Of a DNA stretch of 64,000 nt, positions 27,863 to 36,038 are shown in pieces. Source of the stretch: Arthrobacter antioxidans (GTDB taxonomy: Bacteria; Actinomycetota; Actinomycetes; Actinomycetales; Micrococcaceae); assembly GCF_023100725.1 (NCBI RefSeq), contig NZ_CP095501.1, forward strand, positions 682,001 to 746,000, written 5' to 3'. The number at the start of each line of letters is the position of its first letter. The stretch's first letter is position 1. The translations under genes and the position numbers were made by a program. The notes under the pieces were generated by a model, which ran no database searches, was not told where the DNA came from, and saw nothing but the letters and a program-made list of their open reading frames with translations.

Positions 27863-28130
27863 AGTGCTCCAGCCCTCGGGACGAGCTAACCGGCGCCACG
27901 AACGGGGCGCCGTGGTCCTGATCAATGATGTTGCCGTCATCCAGAAAATGGATCGCTCTTTCCACAGGATGAACTCGTCGCAGGTGCCGACGCGCCTCCG
28001 GACGACCAAGAGTCGGAGGGGCTCTAACGCCGGGCGACTGAACCGATAGGACACGCAACAGGGTCGGACGTTAGCCAGGCAGGCTGAGGTGACCATCTTC
28101 GCCGTCGCCTGCCGCCCGCAGGACGGGACG

Positions 28131-28928
28131 TCAGGCGAAGAGCTCCGGACGCCGGCACGTCAGGTAGGTGTTGAGCTCCCGGGCGCGGCGCACCTCCGCC
28201 TGGTCCACGCCGGCGAAGAGCAGCTCCTCGCCGTCCCCGGCGAGGCCGAGGAACGTCCCGTACGGGCTCGCGATGCAGCTCAGCCCCGTGAAGCCGGGCG
28301 CCGTGTGGTTCGCGTACGCGATGTACACGCCGTTCTCGAGGGCCCGCGCGGGCACCAGCAGCCTCGAGATGCGCTCCGCGTTGTAGGTGTGCGCCGGGGG
28401 CCGGTTCCCGACATCGCCCGTGGCCGGCACCGCCGTGGGGACGAGGAGCAGATCGGCGCCGCACTGGGCGGCACTGCGCACGTATTCCGGGAACTCGACG
28501 TCGTAGCAGATGCCGAGTGCCACACCCATGCCCAGCAGCGGGACCACCTCGGGACGGTCGTCGCCGGGGGTGAAGGCGGCGCGTTCCTCCGCGCCGAACA
28601 AGTGCGCCTTCCGGTAGCGGGTCAGCTCCGCGCCCTGGTGGTCGAACAGGGAGGCGGTGATGTGCCGCGCGTCGGGCGTGGCCTCGACGGAGGATCCGAC
28701 CAGCGCGATCCTGTACCGCCGCGCCATGCACGCGAGCGCGTCCCGGACGGCCTGCCCGTCGGACTCCGCGACGAGCGCAGGGGCATAGCCCGTGGCGAAG
28801 AGTTCCGGGGTCACGAGGATCTCCGCGCCCTGGGCGGCCGCGCGGGCGGCATACCCGTCGAGGCGGCGGAGGTTCTCCTCCACGGCGTCGACCGTCCCAG
28901 CGGCCTGGAGCACAGCGAGAGCGGGCAC
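28131..28928 (-). CDS. carbon-nitrogen hydrolase (nitrilase superfamily)
   Basis: A 265-aa nitrilase-superfamily amidase with the complete catalytic triad: Glu42 in T-P-E-L-F, Lys107 in Y-R-K-A-H-L and Cys141 in G-I-C-Y-D-V-E-F-P-E. Probably hydrolyses an amide or carbamoyl compound in the cytosol. It is divergent from the microprotein/NCS1 permease/alcohol dehydrogenase operon, so uptake of a nucleobase-like compound followed by amide hydrolysis would be a coherent pathway. That link is inferred. Confidence 0.9.
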   Translation of the reverse strand: MPALAVLQAAGTVDAVEENLRRLDGYAARAAAQGAEILVTPELFATGYAPALVAESDGQAVRDALACMARRYRIALVGSSVEATPDARHITASLFDHQGAELTRYRKAHLFGAEERAAFTPGDDRPEVVPLLGMGVALGICYDVEFPEYVRSAAQCGADLLLVPTAVPATGDVGNRPPAHTYNAERISRLLVPARALENGVYIAYANHTAPGFTGLSCIASPYGTFLGLAGDGEELLFAGVDQAEVRRARELNTYLTCRRPELFA

Positions 28929-28993
28929 CGCTACTCCTTCCGGGAGGGCGGCCGGGCGAAGGAATTTTCGCGCAGATCATGACGGCCGATCCA

Positions 28994-29022
28994 TTGACAG
29001 CCCTCATGATAGGCACAACGAT
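28994..29022 (+). promoter_or_regulatory. candidate promoter of the NCS1 operon
   Basis: A consensus TTGACA at 28994-28999 is followed after 17 nt by AACGAT (29017-29022), a poor -10 match, about 40 bp upstream of the microprotein start. The A/T-rich stretch 29030-29055 that follows is the lowest-GC part of the region. Confidence 0.4.
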
Positions 29023-29062
29023 GTACCCAAACCGAATGATATTCGATTATTGGAGAACCACC

Positions 29063-29236
29063 ATGGATTCAGCCGACGCAACGACGCCGAGCGATCTGCA
29101 GTCCAGGCTCGGCGAGATCGCCGCCCACGAGCACGACGACGCCTCCCGCGCCGCCCTCTCGGGACGGCACCTCGGCCTGTACACCCTCATGACCCTCGGG
29201 CTCACCCTGCTGGGCTTCCTGGTGCTGGCGCTGTGA
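29063..29236 (+). CDS. 57-aa single-TM microprotein upstream of the NCS1 permease
   Basis: A 57-residue protein: an acidic/polar N-terminal half (D-L-Q-S-R-L-G-E-I-A-A-H-E-H-D-D) and one membrane helix at the C-terminus (L-Y-T-L-M-T-L-G-L-T-L-L-G-F-L-V-L-A-L). ATG 29063 has GGAG upstream. Its TGA overlaps the GTG start of the permease by 4 nt (GTGA), so the two are translationally coupled. Small coupled membrane subunits are known for several transporter families; a similar accessory role for an NCS1 permease is inferred here. Confidence 0.75.
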   Translation: MDSADATTPSDLQSRLGEIAAHEHDDASRAALSGRHLGLYTLMTLGLTLLGFLVLAL

Positions 29237-30687
29237 GCACGGCAAGCACCACGAGCGACACGAACGACGGCGGCTCGCTCGGCTCGCTGCCCCTGCTCCG
29301 CAGCGAGCGGATCTGGAACGGCGCGGACTTCACCGGCGTCAACATCAGCCTCGCCATCGCCACGTGGGCGTTCCTCGTCGGTGGCTCGACGGCGCTGCTC
29401 GTCGGCTTCCAGCAGGGCGTCGCCGCCATGGTCATCGGCAACGCGATCGGCCTCGGGTTCATGATCCTGGCCAGCGTCGTCGCCAGCCAGCGCTACGGCG
29501 TGGAGCAGTACACCCTCCTCCGGCCCGTCTTCGGGCTCGTGGGCGTGGGCATCCTCGTCTTCACCGTCATCCTCATCACCGAGATGGGCTGGTCCTCGCT
29601 GCTGGCCATCATGGTGGGCCGCGCCGTCACCCAGGTCTCCAACTCCACGTTCGGCACCGACTTCGGGCCCGAGAGCCTCATGGTCACGGTCTTCGCCCTC
29701 GTCGCGATCGCCGTCTCCTGGTGGATCCTCTCCCGCGGACCCGTGACCATCGGCCGGTTCAACAAGTTCATCGCGCCGGGCCTGATCGTCGTGACCGTCT
29801 TCCTCATGGTTTTCCTCGTCCTCAACACCTCGTGGGACACGCTGACCAGCGCCGCACCGCTCGCCCCGTTCGAGGACGAGCGCCTCAACTTCGCCCTCGC
29901 CGTCGAGTTCAACGTGGGCGTCGGTGTGTCCTGGTACCCGGTCATGGGATCCCTCGCCCGGCTGACCAAGACCCCGAAGGCCGCCCTCTGGCCGTCCTAC
30001 CTCGGGCTGTTCGGCGCCACCCTGATCGCGCAGGTCGTCGGCATGGCCGCGGCCCTGACGCTCGGCGATTCCGACCCGACGGTCTGGATGCTGCCCTTCG
30101 GCGGCCCGGTGCTCGGCGCATTCATCCTGCTGTTCATCGCGTTCGCGAACATCACCAGCACGTCCTCGATCGTCTACTCCACGGTGCTCGCCATCCGGCA
30201 GGCGAGCGGCACCCTGCTCTCCGGGGTCCGGTGGGCGTGGCTGTGTGCGGCGTTCTTCGTCCTGCCGGCCGTCCTCGCGTTCTTCCCGGGGTTCATGTAC
30301 CAGCGGTTCATCGTGTTCGTGACCCTCAGCGGCGCGTTCCTGGCGCCCATGTGCGGGGCGATCATCGCCGACTACTTCCTGCTGCGCCGCCAGCGCGTCG
30401 TCCTCGAGGACCTCTACCGCCACCGCCGGGAGAGCGCGTACCACTTCCACGGAGGCGTCAACTGGGCCGGCATGGCCGCCGTCGTCGTCGGAGCAGCCTT
30501 CTACCTCGTGATCTACAACCCGGTCACACTGACCGCCCTGCCCGTCTTCGGCTACATCACGGCGTCCTTCCCGGCCGCGATCGTCGGCGGCATCGTCTAC
30601 TACGTCCTCGCCCGCGTCCTCTACGTCCGCCGCGGCGTCGGCGGCTATGCGGTCACTCCCGAGCAGGACGTCGAGGGTCGCGCATGA
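29233..30687 (+). CDS. NCS1-family (purine/cytosine permease-like) transporter
   Basis: A 484-aa polytopic protein with about 12 hydrophobic segments. It has the NCS1 start region (W-N-G-A-D-F-T-G-V-N-I-S-L-A), G-x-x-S-R-x-G-type helix residues and an A-D-Y-F-L-L-R loop near residue 380 typical of cytosine/purine/allantoin permeases. GTG 29233 is fixed by the 4-nt overlap with the microprotein; the frame stays open upstream but without features. The 3' end overlaps the alcohol dehydrogenase start (ATGA). Substrate probably a nucleobase, hydantoin or related heterocycle. Confidence 0.85.
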   Translation: MSTASTTSDTNDGGSLGSLPLLRSERIWNGADFTGVNISLAIATWAFLVGGSTALLVGFQQGVAAMVIGNAIGLGFMILASVVASQRYGVEQYTLLRPVFGLVGVGILVFTVILITEMGWSSLLAIMVGRAVTQVSNSTFGTDFGPESLMVTVFALVAIAVSWWILSRGPVTIGRFNKFIAPGLIVVTVFLMVFLVLNTSWDTLTSAAPLAPFEDERLNFALAVEFNVGVGVSWYPVMGSLARLTKTPKAALWPSYLGLFGATLIAQVVGMAAALTLGDSDPTVWMLPFGGPVLGAFILLFIAFANITSTSSIVYSTVLAIRQASGTLLSGVRWAWLCAAFFVLPAVLAFFPGFMYQRFIVFVTLSGAFLAPMCGAIIADYFLLRRQRVVLEDLYRHRRESAYHFHGGVNWAGMAAVVVGAAFYLVIYNPVTLTALPVFGYITASFPAAIVGGIVYYVLARVLYVRRGVGGYAVTPEQDVEGRA

Positions 30688-31781
30688 GCCGCACCTCCCG
30701 TGCCGCCGTCCACCGCATCGGGTCGCAGGACCTCGATCTGACCACCGTCACCGTCGCCGACCCCGCCCCGGGCACCGTCCTTGTCCGCATGGGCGCGTCG
30801 GGCGTCTGCGGCTCGGACCGCCACGTGCTCGACGGCGACTGGACGCTGCCCTCGCCCACGGTGATGGGCCACGAGGGTGCCGGGACCGTCGAGGCGATCG
30901 GCGACGGCGTCACGGACGTCGCGGTGGGCGACCACGTGATCCTCTCCTGGTTCTACCCCTGCCGGCGCTGCACCGCGTGCCTGTCGGGGAAGTCCTACGT
31001 GTGCACGGGCAGCCGGTCCGAGGAGTGCCTCCTGCCCGACGGCAGCAGTCCGCTCACCCTCGACGGCGAGCGCGTGTTCCCGTACCTGACCGTCGGGTCC
31101 ATGAGCGAGTACGCCGTCGTGCCCGAAGCCGGCGCCATCCGCATCCCCGACGAGGTGCCGTTCGACGTCGCCAGCCTCATCGGCTGCTCCGTCGCCACCG
31201 GTTTCGGGGCCGTGGTGAACGACGCCGGCGTCGAGGCCGGGACGTCGGCCGTCGTCGTCGGGACCGGCGGCGTGGGGCTCTCGATCATCATGGCGCTGCG
31301 GCTCGTCGGTGCGAACCCGATCATCGCCGTCGACCTCAGCGAGGAGAAGCTCACGGCGGCGCGGGAGTTCGGCGCCACCCACACGCTGGTGCCGTCGGAC
31401 GGGCTCGCGGAGGAGATCGCCGCGATCACCGGGGGAGGTGCCGCGTATGCGTTCGAGGCGATCGGGCGGGTCCAGACCATCGAGTCCCTTCCCTCGCTCA
31501 TCGCCCCGGGCGGCAAGGCCGTGATCGTGGGCCTGCCGCCGGAGGACAGCCCGGTGTCCATCGACGCGCTGCTGCTCGCGGAGAGCGGGAAGTCGCTCAT
31601 CGGCTCCAACTACGGCTCGACCGTGCCGGGGCGGGACTTCCCGCGGCTGGCCGCGCTGTACCTCGCGGGGCGGTTACCCGTGGACCGGCTCATCTCGCAC
31701 CGGATCAGCCTGGACGAGGTCAACGAGGCGTTCGACGCGATGCGCCGGGGCGAACGGGCGCGCAGCGTGATCGTGTTCTGA
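30684..31781 (+). CDS. zinc-dependent alcohol dehydrogenase (MDR family)
   Basis: A 365-aa medium-chain dehydrogenase: catalytic zinc residues Cys42 and His63-Glu64 (V-M-G-H-E-G-A-G), four structural-zinc cysteines at 93, 96, 99 and 107, and the NAD-binding V-V-G-T-G-G-V-G-L near residue 195. The start overlaps the permease stop by 4 nt. Third gene of the microprotein-permease-dehydrogenase operon. The substrate is not readable. Confidence 0.9.
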   Translation: MSRTSRAAVHRIGSQDLDLTTVTVADPAPGTVLVRMGASGVCGSDRHVLDGDWTLPSPTVMGHEGAGTVEAIGDGVTDVAVGDHVILSWFYPCRRCTACLSGKSYVCTGSRSEECLLPDGSSPLTLDGERVFPYLTVGSMSEYAVVPEAGAIRIPDEVPFDVASLIGCSVATGFGAVVNDAGVEAGTSAVVVGTGGVGLSIIMALRLVGANPIIAVDLSEEKLTAAREFGATHTLVPSDGLAEEIAAITGGGAAYAFEAIGRVQTIESLPSLIAPGGKAVIVGLPPEDSPVSIDALLLAESGKSLIGSNYGSTVPGRDFPRLAALYLAGRLPVDRLISHRISLDEVNEAFDAMRRGERARSVIVF

Positions 31782-31861
31782 GAACGACGACGACGACGAC
31801 GCGCGCGGCGCGGGACCGGACCAGCAGAGGGCGGCACAGTCGCCGGTACAGAGGGGGAAAC

Positions 31862-32485
31862 ATGGGGCGGCCACGCCAGGCGATTCTGTCGCCGGAGAAG
31901 ATCTATCGGGCAGCGCTGGAGCTGGTGGACGAGTTCGGGGACTTCACGCTGCCGGGGCTGGCAAAGAAACTGTCGGTCAGCCCGTCCTCCATCTACCACC
32001 ACGTGCACGGACGCCCGGAGATCATCAACGGGATCCGGTCCGTCATCGGCTCCGACGCCCTGGCGTCGGGGGACTTCTTCACAGCCGGTCCTGATTGGCG
32101 GGACCGGGCGGCGGCGTGGGCGAGGAGCTACCGCAGCGCCCTGGGCCTGCATGCGAAGGCCATCCCGCTGCTCGTGGGGGAGGCCGTGACGGACACCGCG
32201 ACGCTCGACATCTACGAGCACCTCGCCGCGGTGTTCGTGGAGCAGGGCTTCGCGGCGAACGACGTCGTGGTGGCCGTGACCGTCCTCGACAGCTTCATGC
32301 TGGGGTCCGCGCTGGACATGGCGTCACCGGAGCTGTCCTGGCTCGCCGACGCGGAGGGCCAGCCCGCACTGCACGGTGCCTTCGCCGGTGCGTCCCTGGA
32401 CGGTAAGCGCTCGGAGCTCGGGTTCGAGGCGGGCGTGGCGGCGATCATCGCGTATCTGGAGACGATGTTGCCGGTGCGCTCCTGA
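31862..32485 (+). CDS. TetR-family transcriptional regulator
   Basis: A 207-aa regulator with an N-terminal TetR helix-turn-helix (I-Y-R-A-A-L-E-L-V-D-E-F-G, then L-P-G-L-A-K-K-L-S-V-S-P-S-S-I-Y-H-H-V, residues about 13-50) and a TetR-C-like ligand domain. The start at 31862 has AGAGGGGGAAA upstream. It follows the dehydrogenase after 80 bp and probably controls this operon. It is the last intact chromosomal gene before the integrated element. Confidence 0.9.
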   Translation: MGRPRQAILSPEKIYRAALELVDEFGDFTLPGLAKKLSVSPSSIYHHVHGRPEIINGIRSVIGSDALASGDFFTAGPDWRDRAAAWARSYRSALGLHAKAIPLLVGEAVTDTATLDIYEHLAAVFVEQGFAANDVVVAVTVLDSFMLGSALDMASPELSWLADAEGQPALHGAFAGASLDGKRSELGFEAGVAAIIAYLETMLPVRS

Positions 32486-32494
32486 CTCGCCCTC

Positions 32495-32533
32495 GGGTCC
32501 GCGTCGCAGCCCTCCGCCTGAGTGCGCGGACCC
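32495..32533. terminator. hairpin between tetR and the split methyltransferase
   Basis: GGGTCCGCG (32495-32503) pairs with CGCGGACCC (32525-32533) around a 21-nt loop, between the convergent ends of the TetR gene and the methyltransferase 3' fragment. Confidence 0.7.
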
Positions 32534-32544
32534 GCCGCCCAGAG

Positions 32545-32649
32545 TCAGCGGGTCGCGATGCCCCACACCGAGGTGTTGATCGGCAGGAACACCGAATGGC
32601 GCAACTTCCGCTGCTCGACCGCGAGGGCCGAGGACCCCGCCGCCTCCAG
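32545..32649 (-). pseudogene. 3' fragment of a methyltransferase split by the element
   Basis: The minus strand from 32649 to the TGA at 32545-32547 reads 34 codons ending L-R-H-S-V-F-L-P-I-N-T-S-V-W-G-I-A-T-R, which looks like the C-terminal strand of a small UbiE-like methyltransferase. It has no start of its own. Joined at CTGG to the 5' fragment ending at 43540 it completes one 242-codon gene (residues D-T-V-A-R-L then E-A-A-G-S-S-A-L), so it is the displaced tail of that gene. Confidence 0.85.
32646..32649. other. left attachment junction
   Basis: The plus strand reads chromosome GCCGCCT, then CCAG, then element GGGCCCCGTAC. The four-base CCAG (CTGG on the coding strand) is shared with the right junction and is the maximal common core visible. 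The methyltransferase tail is on the left, the recombinase 3' end on the right. Confidence 0.75.
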
Positions 32650-34285
32650 GGGCCCCGTACTTAGGGTTACTCGGCGTCTCGGACTCACTGACAAACATTT
32701 TGGGATCAATCTGACACTGGACGGTCAGCACCTGTGGCTCCGACTCGATCAGGTCACCCATCACCACGCTGACTCCCAGCAGGTCGAGGACTTCCCGACG
32801 CACCGCAACCTCCATCGACGCCAGCCGGACCTTGGCGCGCTCCACCAACCGTGACAGATCCATCAACCGGTCAGCTTTCGCTTGCGCGTCCACCCTCAGC
32901 GCCTCGACCGCGTCCAGCGTCGCCCGCGCCTTGGCAAGTTGCGCCTTGAACCGCTCCGCCCGCAGGCGTGCGTCCTCCGGGTCGTCGTCCAGGAGTACCG
33001 TATTCTTCGCCCGGTCGAGCGCACGCTCCAGCTTGCGCACTTGGTCAGACAGCGAACGGGAAACGGTCTCACTGGTCGTGTCCTCCGCGTCGTCCAACTC
33101 CAGCCACTGCCGCGCCATAGCCTGCAGACGCGCCGGGTCCGACAGCAGTCCCTGGACCTCGGTCCAGACCCTCGCGTCCAACTTCTGCGCGTTGACCTGC
33201 TTGCACTGGCAGCGTTCCGCCGCTGTGCCCGTTCCTCTGTGCCGTCGCCCTGAGCACCGGTACACGTCGTAGTCCTTGCCCTTGATCTGCACGCCAATGT
33301 AGTGCTTCCCGCACTCGCCGTAGAGCCTGGTCGAAAGCATCTGCCTGACCTGCGGCGCGGCAATCGAGTCCGTTCGAGGGTGGCGGGCCAAAGCGCGATT
33401 GAGAAACCGGAACTCTGACGCCGTGAATACCGGGTTCCCCAGTTCAATCTTCCTCGGCTCACCGTGCAGTGGCTTGCCGTTCCGGTCCACCTTCGTCTTG
33501 TGTGATCGCGAGTCGGTTGAGCCTCCCCCCGGTTCCCCCCAGATGAAGCAGGCCGGGTGAAGGGTCGGGTTCGACAGCACGCGCCGGACCACCACGTGAC
33601 TCCACCGGCCACCATGCTTCGACTGGTGAGCATTACGCGACTTGATCCCGGCCTCGTTGAGCCTGTCGGTCACCTGGCCCACGGTTAGCCCGTCATTGAC
33701 CAGCCACTTAAACATCAGATGGAGGTTTCCGCGCTCGTCCTCCTTCGGGACCGGTGGGCGGTCTTCTTTACCCCTGCCAGCTTCCACCCGTAGGACGGCC
33801 GACCACCCGGCCACAGCCCCGCTTCAAGCTTGGCCCGCTGACCTCGGATCGTCCGCTCGCGGATCTTCCGCCGTTCCTCCTGCGATCAGCAGACGGGAAC
33901 CCGTCATGAGTTGCTGGTCGGCGCTTGCAGTGTCGGTGGTCGGGTCTTCGGCGTCAAAGAGCTTGACCCCGAGTTCCCGAAGGTCGCGGGTGGCCTGGAG
34001 GCCGTGCAGTATGTCCCGGGTGAACCGGTCCAGGTCGAAGACGTAAACCACGTCGATCAGCCCCGCTCGGGCGTCCGTGAGCAAGCGCATCCACTCGGGC
34101 CGCTTGTCGCTGGCACCGCTTACGCCGGCGTCGATGTAGCCTCCGACGTCCTGCCAGCCGTTCGATTCGATATGGGCGAGACACCAAGCCTGTTGCGTGT
34201 CCAGGCTTGTCCCGTCCACCTGTTTTACTGTGGAGACCCGCAGGTAGTAGGCGGCTCGTGCTGCTCCTGGCTTCAACTCGGTCAC
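32650..34285 (-). pseudogene. large serine recombinase, frameshifted
   Basis: N-terminal resolvase domain with catalytic Ser18 in Y-L-R-V-S-T-V-K-Q and D-R-F-T-R-D; then a recombinase domain (T-V-G-Q-V-T-D-R-L-N-E-A-G-I-K-S-R), a zinc ribbon (Y-G-E-C-G-K ... C-S-G-R-R ... C-Q-C) and a coiled coil. The frame has a TGA at 33824-33826. The expected linker (E-E-R-R-K-I-R-E-R-T-I-R-G-Q-R-A-K-L ... G-G-R-P-S-Y-G-W-K-L) is in another frame between about 33885 and 33785, so two frameshifts that cancel each other disrupt the gene, unless they are sequencing errors. GTG 34285 has GGAG upstream. The 3' end crosses the attachment site. Confidence 0.88.
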
Positions 34286-34345
34286 TTGAACACTCCGTCT
34301 GGGTGGTTGGTGGTGGTAAAGGGGCGGCTCGTGCGCCGTTCGTGC

Positions 34346-34585
34346 TCAGCCGGTGACATATGCGGGCCAGTCGCTGCGTACGGTCTCCAAGTAGCTGGCG
34401 GCTTCGAGCGCGGACACCTCGTGTCGGCGGTCGCCGAGCCTTACGGTGACCTTGCGGCACTCACGGTGACTGAGCTGTAACGCAGCTCTGAGTTTGAGGT
34501 CGTGACCCGGGCGGAACCGGCGCTGGGTGCTTGCACCGCAGCCACACGTGCAGTGCTCGGGCCGGAATCGACAGTGGTCGTCACA
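34346..34585 (-). pseudogene. small Cys-rich (zinc-finger-like) ORF without a start
   Basis: The minus frame ending at 34346 reads H-C-R-F-R-P-E-H-C-T-C-G-C-G-A-S-T-Q-R-R-F-R-P-G-H-D then H-R-E-C-R-K-V-T-V-R-L-G, ending S-D-W-P-A-Y-V-T-G. The Cys/His spacing looks like the small zinc-finger proteins of actinophages. No ATG, GTG or TTG lies in frame; a GTG one base out of frame (34569-34571) would give the expected V-T-D-H-C start, so a one-base shift is likely. It lies between the recombinase gene and a small helical gene on the same strand. Confidence 0.55.
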
Positions 34586-34796
34586 AGTCCCTCCAGGTCA
34601 GGTTGGGCGCTGTTATCCAGTCGTTCCGCAGGTCTCTCAGCCTTGCAACCTCAGCGTTCGCGCGATCCAGAGTCGGCTGTATCTCGTGGCGGCTGCCAGG
34701 ACTGTCGTTCATCATTTTGATGACATAGTCACGTGTGGACTCAGCGGCGAGAATGTCTCGCCAAAGATCCTCCAAAAGCATTAGTACGGCGGTCAC
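34581..34796 (-). CDS. small helical protein of the element
   Basis: A 71-aa charged, helical product (L-L-E-D-L-W-R-D-I-L-A-A-E-S-T and D-R-A-N-A-E-V-A-R-L-R-D-L-R-N-D-W). GTG 34796 follows GGGGA at good distance; an ATG at 34781 is the alternative, and the open frame reaches 34862. It overlaps the start region of the Cys-rich ORF, so both plausibly belonged to one operon with the recombinase. No homologous family recognised. Confidence 0.5.
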   Translation of the reverse strand: MTAVLMLLEDLWRDILAAESTRDYVIKMMNDSPGSRHEIQPTLDRANAEVARLRDLRNDWITAPNLTWRDL

Positions 34797-35130
34797 TGTG
34801 GTTCCCCGCTGGTCGTACGGGTGGTGGTGCCGAAAATCCCAGAAAAACATGCGAATTTGCACCTCAACAAGCGGCTATTCGCACACCTGCGTATCGGGCC
34901 ATCAACCCAGATGTCTTGATTGGCGGGATCCCCTGCCAGCCGTAGTCCCTCGCGGGGGAGGCTCCAGAAGGGTGCCCTCGAACTGGCGTGTTCCTGCGGC
35001 AGTTCCGGACCTCCCAGGCTCGGGAAGCTCCTCCGTGGGCCTCCGGAGCGCGCACATGACACGGGGATGTGCGTCGCCGGATGCACACACGAGCCCGAGA
35101 CCGTCCACTGGTTTCGCTAATGTCATCGGT

Positions 35131-35916
35131 ATGAACCTCAGGAGTCTCATGCTGCAGACACAGATCGAAGAACCGGCACCCAACGTCGTCGAAGCGTTTG
35201 CCCGGGATAATGCGGGCACCATTGCCCTGATCGGTGTCGTTCTCGCTGCACTGGCCGTGGTGATCAGTGTTCGCGTCAACCGCCACAATCGACTTGTCGC
35301 GCTGCAACAGAACCGGACTCCGCCAAGAAAGGTCTGGATTGGACGAGCGTGGGGCTGGCTGGTGGATAAGTGGGTGCGCCTTCGGACGCCAATGGAGGAT
35401 CACTCTCGCATCACGAAGGCGAAGGAGGACACTGACGCGAAGATGAGCGTGATCGGGGACAATCTCACGCGTCTACAAGAAGAAAACAAAAGCCTGAAGG
35501 CAGAAAATGAGAAATTGAACGCCGACCTCAAAGAACTTGATTCGACGTTATTGAAGAACACCAAGGAACTCCTGCTCGCCCGGTCCGGTTCGCCCCTGTC
35601 CAAACCGACGCAGCCAAGAGCGCTTCCCGCACGTTGGCACGTGCAAGAAGATGAGAAAGACGTCGGCGTCGTCTGGCTGGAAAATGTCGGGCCAGGAGAT
35701 GCGCAGGAAGTGATTGTGAGCAGTAACATGAACAACGTTACGATCCGCAACGGGTACGCACCATCGCTGTCAAAGGATGAAAAGCTGAGGCTTATGGTCG
35801 ATCCCAATCTGATGGTGTATGACGAAGAGTTCAATTTGCTCGTGCAGTGGGACGACACCAACGGCAAGGCGGGCAACGAGTGGAAAGCGATTACGCGTAA
35901 CGATGTGCCATTCTGA
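35131..35916 (+). CDS. membrane protein with coiled coil and NxGPGDA-type C-terminal domain
   Basis: A 261-aa protein: one membrane helix at about residues 29-48 (I-A-L-I-G-V-V-L-A-A-L-A-V-V-I-S-V), a basic stretch, a long coiled coil at about 95-150 (L-Q-E-E-N-K-S-L-K-A-E-N-E-K-L), then a beta-rich domain beginning V-V-W-L-E-N-V-G-P-G-D-A at 180-191. The C-terminal domain resembles that of the gene 122 bp downstream, so the two are paralogues or partners. Base composition is lower in GC than the chromosome, consistent with transfer. Function unknown. The 268-bp gap upstream holds nothing recognisable. Confidence 0.75.
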   Translation: MNLRSLMLQTQIEEPAPNVVEAFARDNAGTIALIGVVLAALAVVISVRVNRHNRLVALQQNRTPPRKVWIGRAWGWLVDKWVRLRTPMEDHSRITKAKEDTDAKMSVIGDNLTRLQEENKSLKAENEKLNADLKELDSTLLKNTKELLLARSGSPLSKPTQPRALPARWHVQEDEKDVGVVWLENVGPGDAQEVIVSSNMNNVTIRNGYAPSLSKDEKLRLMVDPNLMVYDEEFNLLVQWDDTNGKAGNEWKAITRNDVPF

Positions 35917-36038
35917 GCCCGCGCACCCTTCCGCTGTCTGGCAATACGGAAGTCGTAACGCGCGCCGATCCGTCCTTCTACAGCGGCGTCCTCAGCGGGT
36001 GGCTTCCCGAACGTGCGCCCCTTGTTAGTCTTTCGCTT

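Noticed and set aside
30653..31609. Leftward frames over the alcohol dehydrogenase gene
   Set aside because: They mirror codon-position GC bias of the real gene and show no motifs; the dehydrogenase has full zinc and NAD signatures.
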